Notes under the pieces: generated by a model
The model's input: the letters and a program-made list of their open reading frames with translations, nothing else
What the model was told of the DNA's origin: nothing
The model's database searches: none
From: Gonapodya sp. JEL0774
Lineage: Eukaryota; Monoblepharomycota; Monoblepharidomycetes; Monoblepharidales; Gonapodyaceae
Reading direction: 5' to 3'
NCBI GenBank assembly: GCA_027604505.1
Contig: JADIIX010000052.1
Span: 86,473 to 150,472 of the forward strand
Length of the DNA: 64,000 nt
Made by a program: the position numbers and the translations under genes
Shown: positions 12,679 to 24,466 of the stretch, piece after piece
Numbering within the stretch: the stretch's first letter is position 1
How the letters are laid out: every line of letters starts with the position of its first letter

Positions 12679-15600
12679 TTACACAGAGTCAGACACGGTG
12701 CGGTATGCCACGTCCACATCGGAGTTCCCTGTGGTTGCGTCAACCTCAACTGTCGGATACGGCTCGAAGATATCAATTTCAGATCCGCCATATTCTGATA
12801 TATCTTCCATTTTCAGCGACCCTCCAAAAGGAGGGACAAAATCTGGCTTGGGTGACGGTGCTCCTCCTTCAGGCGCGGTTGTCGAATTCTGCCTTGGTAT
12901 TGGTGCACCTTCATCGACAGGAGTGACCTCTCGATCAAAAATGTCACGTGCACTTTCATAGACCCAATTGACGTCTCGATCTAATGGCTCCTGGGGACTT
13001 TCAACCACAGGAGCATCGGCACGGACGAATGTTTCCGGAGGCACTTCAACAACAGAAGCAATTTCGAGGAGCGGTTCCATTGGGCCTTCGCCTAGATGCA
13101 CTTGGTCTGACAAGAGTAACCTCCCCAATTCTGCACTATATGGGGGAGCAGGTGTTGGAAGCCGTTCTGGTGCCTCTCCGTCCAGTGAATGATCCACTTG
13201 GTCTGGGAAGAATTTGCTCCCCAATTCTGTACTATATAGGGGAGCAGGTGTTGGAAGCCGTTCTGGTGCCTCTCCGTTCAGTGGACGAACGTGTTCGGGC
13301 TTTGGCGCCAGAGCAAGGTAATCAGCTACCACGATCTCAGCAACGTCTTCGACGGCGTTAAGCTTCGCAGGCGCTTCCCCTTGGGTGAGAGTACTCGATT
13401 GATCAGCGACAGAGCGTTGGAGAATCTGATCGGTTCTCCTCGAAGAGCTTGAGTTGCTGCCAGGAGCTCCACGATTCTTTGATGATCCCCCTTTGCGCTT
13501 CTCCTCGTCATCGAAATCGTTAAGAGGTTGAGTCTCTCCTCGGGAGATATTATTATCACTTCCTCCGATGTTCTTGGGTCTCTTTCGATCTGGTAGGCTG
13601 CGAACGGCTGTCAGCTGGGAGACTCGTTCTGCGACAGAAATTCCTCTGCGTGGCCGTTGTTCAACCAAACCAGCTGATAGAAATTTCAGTTGTTCCTCAT
13701 GTTGTAGTTGTGCTGCCGCCTGTGCCCGAGTTGACCGATCACTGGAACGTACTTGATAATGTTTGATCTGTTGTGGATGGGATAAATCTCGCCGCTTGCG
13801 ACTTTGAGGGCGGAGCTCATTTCGCTCGGATTCGAGAGCCTGAGTTTGAGACATCAGATGACCTGGGACATTCTCGGGTTGCGGGAGAGCTTTCCGTTTA
13901 CGGTTGTGGGGATGGGGCAGAGTTGGCTCGCTGTGTGGATCCTGAACAAAAGACGCGATTTGCTGCGGTGGCACTTCAGATATGTTGTCCGACGCTGTTT
14001 GGACAGGTTCCAATTTCGCTCGTGAAACGCTCTTTAAGGTCCGTCTCGTTCCCGCTGACTTTCCAGATGATCTCTTCGGAACACCATCGTCACCAGACCT
14101 TTTTGTACTCGATGATAAGGATTGAACTGCACGTCTGGCTACTTCAGGATCAAGAATGATTGTTTCCCTACCGGAGCTGAGCTTGCTGCTCCGCGTAAAG
14201 TGAGACTCATCAGCCATTGGGGTTCCCACAGCACGATCTCCTTTCGTGGAAGTAAACAACGATGTAGTATGTGCGGAAGCCTTTCCTTTTCTGACCATTT
14301 CAGTGGCGCCACTGTTGATATCAAGATTATCACTGAAAGATGGGAGCGATTGAAGTTGTGACAATTCAGAGACTGAAAGTGGCTGGTCCGATGTGGGAGC
14401 TTGCGACTCGACACGGCGAGTTTCGAGAGTCGCAGGAAGATGTTCGACTGGTGAAGGGTTTCCAGTTTGTAGAACCAAATCGCCAAGATGATAGATTGCA
14501 TTGGCATTTGTAGGAACGGCAAGACCTGAAAGATCCTCCGATTTAAGCGGCATCGATTTCCGCAACTCATTATTAGACCGGCCACCATCTTGTGGAGGGT
14601 CTTCCGCCGATCCCATAAGACAATCCCCACCATTCACACCGAATTCATCCGAAATCTCCCCGCGCTCCAACGCTGGGTCACGGAAGAAGAGGGAGGATTT
14701 CGGAGTCAATTTTGGAGGATGAGTTTGAGTCTTACGCTGTTGAGACTCGATTCCGGGATACGCGTTCGTCGCGGGGTGCTGAACCAAATGAGCTCTTTGT
14801 ATGGGAATGCTCCGTCGACGATTCACCTTGTCGCAAACTTCGCTGACGTTGAAAGGAAGATCTTCCCATTCTCCTTCATACCCATTGACGACAAAATTGG
14901 CCCATAGCTCTTCCACAAAATCGACCTTCACACTATTTTCTAGCTCCACAAGTCTCGCATCTGGCTGTTGCATCACAGAAGACGCCCAGATTGCTCTCTC
15001 TTGTTCAATCTGGTCAGCAAACTTCTCTCGAAGTCGCTCAATGCGAAGCTGGATTGCTGTCCATGACTTAGTGAGGGCGTACCTCAGTACAGCTGATGCG
15101 AACTCCTGTTTATCAAAATCAGACGGGACCAGTCGCCTTTGGGGGTATGTTCCCAGAACCGGTGCAAGACGCGTCCAACGAGAAGTCCCTTCCGGTGGAA
15201 CATGTGCAAGGAACTCCATGAGATCGGGAATATCCGATTGATCATGAATGTTCGAAGATCGGCGATTAGATTTCCGCTTGCCGGCCTAAAAACGAGCACG
15301 ACGAAATGTGACATTCAGGCAAAAGCGACAAGAAAGCTAGCATTAAGCAGACTAACGGCACCCACAATGGTTGAAACAGGAAACTTTGACTGAGGTTCGT
15401 CCTGATATGTGGGATCACCATCCCCCCGACCCCCTCGTCTTGCGGTTCCCGTTGTTACACCGAGGACTCCCTACGTCGAAATGTGGTGTGAAGAAGAGCA
15501 GAGATTAATTTCAAGAATTTTGGGACAGCACCTTGTTTGACTTTTGGCGTTTTGCTGTTGGTTCTCCGTCACTTGATTCCTCGTGATTTTTATCAACCGC

Positions 15601-18600
15601 GTGTCGCTTCCGCTTGATGCTCGTCAGTTCTTGGGATTCAAAAGACTTGTAAGCTTCTACCAAAGCAGAAGGAGCGCGAGCTTTTTCGATCGTTATACTG
15701 CTGTCCTTGAACACCAAAATTGGCCAATTGCGATCGTGAACAGCTGCAAGAAAGGTCATGGGCATTTCTTCACTATCACTATGAGAGGTCAACAACCCTT
15801 ACCGAGGTGATGACGTTGTGGGTCGCAGTGGTACAATGAATCAAACTTGACAAAGCCGTCAGCTGGCATCGGGTAGTCAATCTTTGAGCCGTTCTGACGC
15901 ACGCAAATAATACACGCGCAAGTTTCTGGAATTAAATCCCAGATGCAAATGGTTGTCGGAATTACGATCTGAGAAGTCAGAACACGAACAGATAGCTTAC
16001 TTTTGCATTTGAAACATTCCCACGCCTTCTTTTTAAGCAAATCAAACAATTTAACACCGTGACGATTCCATAGGCCCGTCGCACAGAAAAGAGCTGGGCA
16101 CTTTGAGCAAGCAATTTTGACGCTCTTTTTTGTGCACTTGCAACAATGACAGGCTTCAGACCGCTTCCCAGTCTGTCAGATCAGGCAACAACCTTTCACA
16201 TGTCAGGTACTTATCATTTGAGATACTACACCCCACCCACATATTTCAAATGAAGCATCCAGGAAGCACTAGCTGTAGTTCTTTCACCGGGAGATCCGAG
16301 GGTTTGGAGCCTCATGCCAAAAAAATACGGAATGTGGATTGTGTGCCCAGAGTGGGATTACAGTAAAGCCGGGACTCACTCAAATGATGGGCCAGAAACT
16401 GGTGAGAGCCATGAAGAAAGTTCCTGCTTCCCTTCAAAGTCAAGCCCCAGCGATGGAGAAGAGAGAACCTTCGCGATAGTCCTCTTCGCCTGTTCCAGGA
16501 TTTCCCAGAGCACTGCGAGATCATACTGCTCCCGCATTTCAAATTTCCTCAGAGAGTGCTCACACGACCGACTGTGACCATAACACTCCATACAGATGTC
16601 AAAAGGAGTTTTGGCATCGGTGGTCTGTGCAGCTGGCCACTGAGGCTTGGTGATGACAGTTTCCAATCCAATTCTCCGACCCACATCAACCATTTGATCC
16701 CCATTTCGTGCACGTTCTTCGCATTCAAGGCATGACCACCCTCTGTTGAATATATCGGCGTGACAAAAGTCGCAAACGAGCGTCCCTCGGGAATCCGCCA
16801 GCCAGTGACCAGGATTCGGCAGTTTCCGCACCCCACCATCGTCCAAATCTACCTCATCATCACGAACAATGGCCCCGAGAAGGTCCACCAGAATCCGAAA
16901 TTCTTTCAGGAACCGCGCAAGATCGTGCGATTCGATCTTCCCGTCGGCGAGTCGCAGTGACCGAAAGTCAAAATCATCGACAGACATAACCTGAGCACGC
17001 TCGTTGTCGGCACTGAAAACTTCGCGCTCAACTCCGCACGACAAAATGTTCTCAGATGTCGAGTACTTCCGTTCCGCACCTTCGGGTAACTCGCTTACGT
17101 TTGAGTTTTCACCAAAAACAGCAGCGGCCGCATCCTGTGTTTCTTTGACGTTCGTCTGCTCTGCATCTGTTGTCCGGGCAAACAACAACGGCGTTTGCGG
17201 GGAAAGGGTGAGGTCGGGACCCGTTGGCGCCTCCATGAAACTGTTGCCAATTATTTCCGTCAGATTGTTAGAACGTTTAGAGTTCGGCAATTCACCGTAG
17301 AGACTGCTGGCTGCGCACGAATCAGGAACAATGGAGTGCGATGATGTGACACTGTTTACTTTTTTCTTGCTCCTCTTTGGTTTGGGGGAATTCTTTGTTC
17401 GAGAAACACCACCACGACCACGTCCAGTTCGACCACGACCACGACTAAGACTACTTCCACCGATGTCAGATTCAGTATCTTGATAGTCGGAGTCGTCACT
17501 TTCGTACGAAGGGTGTTCCGACAAACCGCTGTCAGAATCGTCATCAATACTAAAAGATGTTCTTTAATTCGCGATTATTTGCGCACGAAAAGGTGTATAT
17601 GCAAGACTCCAACTTACAAAGTGGCCTGACTGGACTCACGCGCCAACCCTTGGTTCGAACACACATTTGAGTCCATTTTCACCTCCTCTACTCCGGCTGA
17701 ATCCAATGTAGCAGATAGGTCGGAACCGTTTCCAATGTGGATCACAGCAGGTGGATCCGCGACCGAACCGGCAACTGTCAACGAATCCTCAACCATTTCG
17801 TTTTGCGACTCCAACAGACTCTTTAAGGTCTTCGTCATGCCTCCCACAGCATATAGCGCCATAGTCTTTGTCTTGTACGTTTCCATTTTGAAGTTGCGGT
17901 GATATCGCGGCAAGATATTTCGGACACAGTGTGCGAGGGTGGTCGGTGTGCTTCGGTTCCAGGAGAACTGGACGCAGCGGTTGAGAGTACAATTTAGCGA
18001 CATAAACTTAGAGCTGGTTTCGGTTCAAAGTTGGGGCAAAACCTGCCTTTAGATTCCTCCCTCCCACGTTCAGAACCTGGTGCGCGGCGTCGCTGGGCAG
18101 GAAAACAAAATCCCCTTTCCTTTGCGCGAAGACAAAAACGTCCGCAACCGACCGGTCAGGTGTCGATTTGACGTCTTCAAAGGGAAGGTAGTAATTGTCG
18201 AAGTGGAGATTGTAGGACCTGTCTAAGCAGACAGAACGTCAAACTCGGGCGACGCTTGCCAGAACTGACGCTATTGAAGAGTTAGACCACTCACCAGTCC
18301 ACAATTTCGCAGCATCTTGGCATTGCTGTGTTCCGAAGACTGTCCACAATGAGTAGGCACCTTCGTCGGCATCCAGCATGATGTTTTGGCCCAACCTGAC
18401 AGACGTTACATCCAATAATATTAATCCCAAAATTTTAGTTATTTACTGATTCTCACTCACGAGCCACACAAATCCCAATGGCCCGGGGTAAAGGAACCAT
18501 CGCCTCCAATATATAGCATGAGATTGGTGGACCGTCTATTCTCGGGTAAGAAACCCATCAGATCATGCTGCCCCAGATACCGGAGACGGGGATCCAGTTG

Positions 18601-19041
18601 AGACATGATGTGCTCCTGCCACTCCGCGGGTACATCGAGATCCTTCCCGTACAGACGGGTGTCAGGAGTTTCAGGATTGCTAAGGTGGTCCAGAAAACGC
18701 TTCAACGTCCAATCTTCCCCAATATCTTCACCTTTGAGAACATCTCGTGGTTTCAGCGGTGAGTTGCCGTGGTGGTCATACAAGTGCTGAAGTGTCAGGT
18801 CATGATTCACCGATTCGAGGTGAAGTCCCTCCAAGCTGTGAGAGACAACAACTGGGTTTCCTTCTGCTAGAGTTTTCTCGACCAATGTAATAAGAGTATC
18901 CAGATCGTAAAATTCGCGAGCATCGAAGGTGGGGACTTTGAGGAAGTTTGGAGCAATCTCTGCGGGATTTGCAGCCAGGATATCCGGGAGATTCGCTGGC
19001 AGACTCGAAGGGTCAGGAATGTGCGGATTCCAAACGTCCAT
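12679..19041 (-). CDS. JmjC-domain chromatin protein with Cys-rich zinc fingers and a long disordered tail
   Basis: Exons: 19041-18461, 18395-18295, 18222-18047, 17967-17618, 17549-16380, 16310-16241, 16172-16001, 15925-15803, 15743-15532, 15470-15366 and 15285-12679, about 1,888 aa. The JmjC fold occupies roughly residues 30-320. It has the Fe(II) ligands H188, D190 (GHWD) and H275 (AAHQV), so a 2-oxoglutarate demethylase-type activity is expected. Two zinc regions follow: CDFCHADIFNRGW with FDICMECYGHSRSC, then a zf-4CXXC_R1-like cluster (ACHCCKC to CACIIC). Both are seen in fungal JmjC histone-demethylase candidates. The tail is basic, Ser/Pro rich and probably nuclear. The JmjC part could instead stop at 15511, with a second gene starting at the ATG at 15219. 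I prefer one gene because the upstream 35-codon exon has no ATG and two phase-0 introns of 61 and 80 nt link everything. The 3' end is uncertain: another frame continues the sequence to 12534, perhaps through one more intron. Confidence 0.75.
13098..13283 (-). repeat. in-frame tandem duplication in the JmjC-protein tail (2 x 96 nt)
   Basis: The block starting at 13098 recurs 96 nt later, starting at 13194, with only a few differences. It encodes two copies of a 32-residue unit containing GEAPERLPTPAP. The length is a multiple of three, so the frame is kept. Confidence 0.85.
17968..18046 (-). other. probable GC-AG intron in the JmjC gene
   Basis: Exon 18222-18047 ends AAG and the next bases on the coding strand are GCAGGT; the acceptor is CCAG at 17968-17971. 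Only this GC donor gives the right phase and the family-like junction GGRNLK-FSWNRSTP just after the third iron ligand. The nearest GT, four bases on, would shift the frame. GC-AG introns are a known minor class. Confidence 0.65.
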
Positions 19042-19364
19042 TATGTCCAGGCGCCGCTTGAAGCCATATGGTTGGTGCTTGTGGGAGAGGCTCCACTCTT
19101 ACTCAATCTTGCTCCAAAGCAACAAAGCAAGGGCACACAACAGTCCAACTCCATCTTCTGTCATAAGTCAGAATTAATTACTTTATTGATTTATTTTATA
19201 AAGCACTGAATCTAACGTGGACTCTAATATCATCGTAGTTTTGAGTGAGCTCACGATATGTAGAACAGGTGCCCCACCAAGCAGTGGTTGAACTCACGCA
19301 AGCAGTCTTCCCTTCCGATCAACAACAAGATCGATTGAAATTGACGTCCGAAAACTCCTAACGG
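19042..19364. promoter_or_regulatory. 323-bp divergent promoter region (JmjC gene / acyltransferase)
   Basis: The region lies between two start codons that point away from each other. It is AT-rich around 19160-19200. I see no specific operator or TATA element I can defend. Confidence 0.4.
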
Positions 19365-21178
19365 ATGGTGGAGTTCGTTTCTCCAGAAGGAATGTTGGGT
19401 GACGCCTGCAACGAAAGCCTTCGCTCAAATGACTCTGACAGCGGTAGACACCAGGCGAAATCACTATCGGCGGGATCGAATCGCTCTGTCAGATCATTTC
19501 TATCCGCAGCTGACAGTGTGAGAAAACACGAACAGCAGCCGCCGACTGCGCTAGCGAACGGCTACACAGTCCTCCCGCCAAACCCACGAGCTTGGCCGCT
19601 ACTCCTCGCACTCTTTTTCATCTTTATCAATACCGGCGCGACGCTTATTGTATTATGCCAACTTCCAATCCTGATCATCTTTCGGTTGAACCCCTCGCTC
19701 GCTCGTTTGTGGTCGCGAGCTACCCAGCGTCAATGGTGCAGGTTCATGGCGCTCGCCAATTGGATCTTCGCCCCCTGCTTGGTTGATGTTGTTGGAAAGT
19801 CTGAATACGTGAGAGAGTTCGCCAGGACGGGCGGAGCGAGGAGAGTCGTCTACATGGCGAACCACCAAGTGAGCTTCCTTTCCAGATATCAAAACCTGGA
19901 GAGCGTCTGGGGGTTTCTGATGATATCTGCCTTCTTACTTGATCTTATATTGCTCTGAACCACGCATTTGGGTCTCATATGCGTTCTAAAAAGACGTTCC
20001 TGGACTGGTGGGATCTGTGGCTCCTCACCCCACATCTCTCAATCGACCGCTCGACTGACATCAAAATTATACTGAGAGCTGACATGGCTTCCATACCGAT
20101 TATCGGCTGGGGAATGAATTTCCTGGAGTTTATTTTCGTAAGTGGAGGATCCATAACAGCCGTTGATTCAAGTGCGCGATGACCGAATCTCCTTGTCTTT
20201 CATTTGTATGATCAGGTCAAGTTCGGCAATGCTGCTCCTCCCAACAGTCTTGTGAAAGCCCTACTGAAGAATATCGACCCTAAATTACCCCTCGCACTTC
20301 TTCTGTTCCCAGAGGGAACTGTGCTCTACCCTAAAAATCAAGTGAAATCCATCGAATACTTGCGTAAAGAACTCAAACTTGCCGACTCTGCAACTGTGTC
20401 TTACCCTTACACCAATGTTCTCCTCCCCAAGTCGGCCGGCCTCTACTCTGCCCTCACTGCACCACCTGACCCGCCGACCGAAGTTTGGGATTTTACAGTA
20501 GGATACGTTGGTTGCCGGAAACCCACTTCACCTGCCGCAGGGGGCTCTTATCCGTACGATGCCATTGGGCCTGGGGCCTTTTGGAATGGTCGCCAGCGTG
20601 TGCGAAAACTGGTGATACACGTGCGGAAGTTCAACGTCGTGGACATTCCTGGCGTTTTTGATCAGGACGCTAATGACAACACTCAGCGCACCTCACTGGA
20701 GTCAAAAGGGGTTGCTGATCTTAGCACACAGTCCCCAGAGCGTCTCAGCCGTCCGCTGTCCATGCACTCGGAGAGCTTGTCATCTGTGCCTGGTGTCTGT
20801 CAGCCACCCGCGGCGTTCACTGCATGGCTACGGGATAGATTCCTCGAGAAGGACGCGCTCATGGAGTGGTTTTACATCCGGGGAAAGTTCCCTGATATTG
20901 ATCCAGTTGTCGAGGAGCTGCGTGTGGTTCACCCGGGTCAAGCCGACGGTGTTCAGGTGCCCGAAACGTTGTCGTCCAATGCGAAGGGTGCCTCATATCA
21001 AAATGTACAAGAGCGGAATGACTCGCGACTGGTGATAAGATTGGAGCCAATATCCACCTGGGATGTACTGGCTGTCGTGGTGATGCCATTGGCGGTTGTT
21101 TGGGACTTCGCACAGGAAGCACTGGGAAGATCGTGGATGGGTCGTGGTTGGGAGATCACCAAAATTAAGAAGGCATAA
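19365..21178 (+). CDS. lysophospholipid acyltransferase (PlsC/AGPAT superfamily)
   Basis: Three exons, 19365-19868, 19994-20137 and 20216-21178, give 536 aa. After a Ser-rich N-terminus of about 85 residues comes one strong membrane segment (about 88-115). Then come the acyltransferase motifs: NHQTFLD at 166-172, formed across the first splice junction, and LFPEGT at 246-251. A third block reads LLPKSAGLYSAL. The HxxxxD histidine and aspartate are the catalytic pair of this superfamily, which moves an acyl chain from acyl-CoA to a lysophospholipid or glycerol-3-phosphate. The arrangement is closest in feel to the LCLAT1/LPIAT-type branch, but substrate cannot be read from sequence. The C-terminus has another hydrophobic stretch. 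It faces the CHERP-like gene tail to tail across 152 bp. Confidence 0.88.
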
Positions 21179-21330
21179 GGAATCGATGACATTTAAAACT
21201 TTTTATGGTAGTCCGACGAGATGTTACATAATTGTTTCTTTCGCCAAAGTATGGCATGTGCGTTCACTATTGTACAAATTGCAACATGAAGAAGCTATGA
21301 ATACGCAGCTGTTTGAGAGTTTATGGCTCG

Positions 21331-24242
21331 TTATTGACGCGTTCTCCATGGTTCAATTTCCGGACATTCCCTGGCAAAATGACCAGGCTGTTGTGGTAGA
21401 AGTGAGACCAACAACAAACCGGATGGTTGGACTACGTTGACAGTGCCATAAAACAACGAAGCAGCTGCTCACCCGCCCACATTTAAAACATGCTTCGTCT
21501 TCTTTTCCTACGCCCCTACCCCTTCCAGGTGCAAACAGGTAACTCTTCGCCCGACGGTACGATTCAAATGGGTCACCCGACCCTACACCGGTCATATCTC
21601 CCCCGCCAGCCCCAGGTCCGCCTGAAGCACGAAAATCAGAATCACTTTGATGGTGCCAGCCTAGTGATGGACAAACAATTGGACATGTTGCCGATGCAAC
21701 CTCCCTCCATCAAAACACTGGAACTCACCATTCTTCCTCCCATACCCCTCTCCCCGTCCCACTCCACTACCTCCCCTTCCACCGAATGACCCCCGGTTGC
21801 CATATTGTTCCCGACCACCCTCATTCCATCCAAACGCTACACTTCTTTTGCCTGTTGCCCAGTCATCGCCGCCACTCTTGCTCCTTCTCCGCTTTCGTGA
21901 ATCCACTGAGGGTGATTTTGACCTGGACCGCGATCCCCGGCCCTCTGAATCAGATGACCCAGAACGACGTCTCGATGATCGGCTTGGTTTTTTGGAAGGT
22001 TTCTTAATCCCCCGAGGTGGTGAAACGGAGTGAGACCGCGACCGTGAGCGTGACCAGGATGTCGAACTAGAAGACGCCCGTCGCCTAGAGCGTTTCTTCG
22101 ACCCCGCCGGCGAGCGAGATCTTGATCGAGAGGTTTCCGTTGTGGCTCCCCTCCTACTGCTTCTTTTGCGCCGCGAATCGGGAGTCGGAGATCGGGAACG
22201 AGACCAGGATCTTGAGTCAGCTCTTCGTCCCTTGCTTCCACTGTCATCCCATCTGCTCCTCCCTGTCTTCCCAGTGAAGACCTTCCGTCTTTGCTCCACT
22301 TCATCCTCGGAGAGGTATGGCTTATCATCGTCATCGTCCGTGTTCAAAGGACCGGAGAGCCCACCTCCAGGGACGAAAGTGGTTGTTCCAGACGTACCAG
22401 TTCCTCCCCTAACAGCTCCCGATGTGCCAACAAGCCCAGCCTCCCTCGCTGCCCGGACGCGCTCGTACCAGAAGTCCAGATACCCCACCTCCCAACCCTC
22501 CCCGTCAAACTTTGGCACGGTCTGGTCGTTATTGTCCTTACGTCCACCGTCCATCATTTGGTCCAAACCCACGCCGGTGCCGTCTGCCCTCACTTTTGTG
22601 ACAGCCCCCTTTTGCAGCACGAGCCCTGCGTACATTTCCTCCACAGCGGTTTTCACTTCCTCTTCCTTCCTAAGAGCCTCTTGCGCAGCCGCTTCATCAG
22701 CAGGCCCTTTAGAGCGATCCATAGCGCCTTTAACGGCCACCAGGCGAAGCATAGGGACGGAGAGCGGGGTGTAAGGTTGTCTGCTTGGGGAGCAGAGAGC
22801 GACCATCAAGCCGGCTGGCAGGTGGTGCGCAGGACGATCTGCTGGAGGAAGTTTTGATTGTTCCGAAGTCCGAGATGTGGATTTGGTGGCATCAGATAGA
22901 GAATTCAACGACGACTTTGAACCAGGCGCAGACAAGCTCGTCTCACTCGGACCCAGAAGGGTTTTCGTTTCTGTCGAACGGACCACAACTGGTGGTAGTG
23001 CATGAGCTTGAGCAGGTAGATATTGCTCAAACGCCTCAAGCACTTGCGGGCGTGGGTCAACCAAGCCAATGGAGGCTCCAGGGCCTGGGACGTTTCGTGC
23101 CGCAGAGGCCACCAGTGCAGGGGGACTTGGATTTGCTACTGAGGAAGGCACGTTATTCATAGGCTGCGCTGACGCCAATGGGTGTGGTTGAATCATCTGC
23201 TGAGATGAAAATGGCGGGCCAGGAATGCCAGGCATCCCGGGAGCAACACTGGGCGCCATCGCCATTGGAAATCCCGGAGGGGGGGGGAGTAATGGCATTA
23301 AAGGAGGTATGAATCCAGCGGGATTTGCTGGTAATGGGAAGGGGAATGGTGGTTGGAGCCCATGCGGTACCATACCAGGCACGGAAGCTGCAAAACTTTG
23401 AGGATTGAAAGGGTGAACGGTTTGGGATTTTGGGAAGGAGCGAGCAGTGGGATGAAGTGGCTGTCCAAATGGTTGCGTGGTGGAAGAAACTGTAGTAGGT
23501 GGGCCGAGACTTGACGGAGGAGTTGCGTGACTGAGGCCAGGTGGAGGGGTAGGATTTTGGCCGAGACCAGGAATGGAGGGCGCTACGTAGTAGTAGACAG
23601 GATGAATCTTGCTGGTCTAGAACCCTGTGCTTTGCCCTCTACCGCAGATCTCCTGTACACTATTCGACTCCTCCCACACTCACAGTCGTCCCTGCCAGTG
23701 AGCGCGTCCCTCAATGACCTGATATCTGACTCTGAAAAATAATGTTTTGACTCCCAAATGTCCAGGAGTTTGGTAACCTTAGCCTTCTTATCAGGCTCCG
23801 AGGTTGCGAACATCGCTGTTCGCAGCAACAGTGGGGCACGTTTAAGAATCGCAGCCTTTGCAACTGGAATCTTACGTCGGTCACTGGACGATGTCAAGGG
23901 GTGAAAACCATGCACATTGAATTGAAGAACGAATGCCACAACTTGAAGGAGAGACGCTTTAAAATCTCACCTGTGGGCAAGGACGTCATTCACCAGATAA
24001 ACGATGAACAGCTTTGACTCAAACCTTCCACCTCCCTCCTGTGTTACTTGCAAGAAGTCAAGCAAGGCATCAAAATGCTCGCCAGTCTTGCACCTTTCCA
24101 ACACCCAATCCTTCGCGTCACGAATCGCATCTGGTGTGCAATTCCGCATGATCCCACCAACTAGTGATTCAAAACGATCGATAGCGCTCATTTGCTCTCC
24201 AAGCGCAACTGCAAGCCGTGAGCGCTCCTGGTCACCCGTCAT
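21331..24242 (-). CDS. CHERP: CHERP-like splicing factor: CID domain, RS domain, C-terminal zinc knuckle
   Basis: Exons 24242-23971, 23883-23684, 23582-21729, 21621-21473 and 21387-21331 give 843 aa. Residues about 10-155 form a CID/RPR domain (FIVYLVNDVLAHR matches the conserved helix), the fold that contacts the RNA polymerase II tail. A Pro-rich region follows, then a conserved CHERP-type block around the LPAGLM motif. Next is a long Arg-Ser domain (about 22040-22240 on the genome) and the CHERP signature DPFESYRRAKSYLF near the end. Differences from animal CHERP: no SURP domain is seen at the N-terminus and no G-patch. Instead the last two exons create a CCHC zinc knuckle (CFKCGRPGHFAREC, CX2CX4HX4C) across a splice site. 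A role in pre-mRNA splicing is inferred from the family. Confidence 0.85.
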
Positions 24243-24466
24243 ATCTGAAATGCTGGAAAAGTGCCACAGAGACCAAGTTGGAAACGAAGCTCAAGCGTTC
24301 AAATAAAAGAAATTTTCGTCGCTTTTCAATGAGTTGGAGATGTCAGTAATATCGGCGGAATTTGTGTTGGTACGTGAGAGGGCTGAGTGCTCCTCCCCCC
24401 CTTCCTCCAACCTTACAAAAACAAATTTCTACGTTTCAATCAAAAATGAAAGTACAGGTGGGAATA

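Noticed and set aside
21786-22857. Plus-strand frames up to 210 codons
   Set aside because: They are the antisense of the CHERP-like RS domain; repetitive coding sequence keeps the other strand open.
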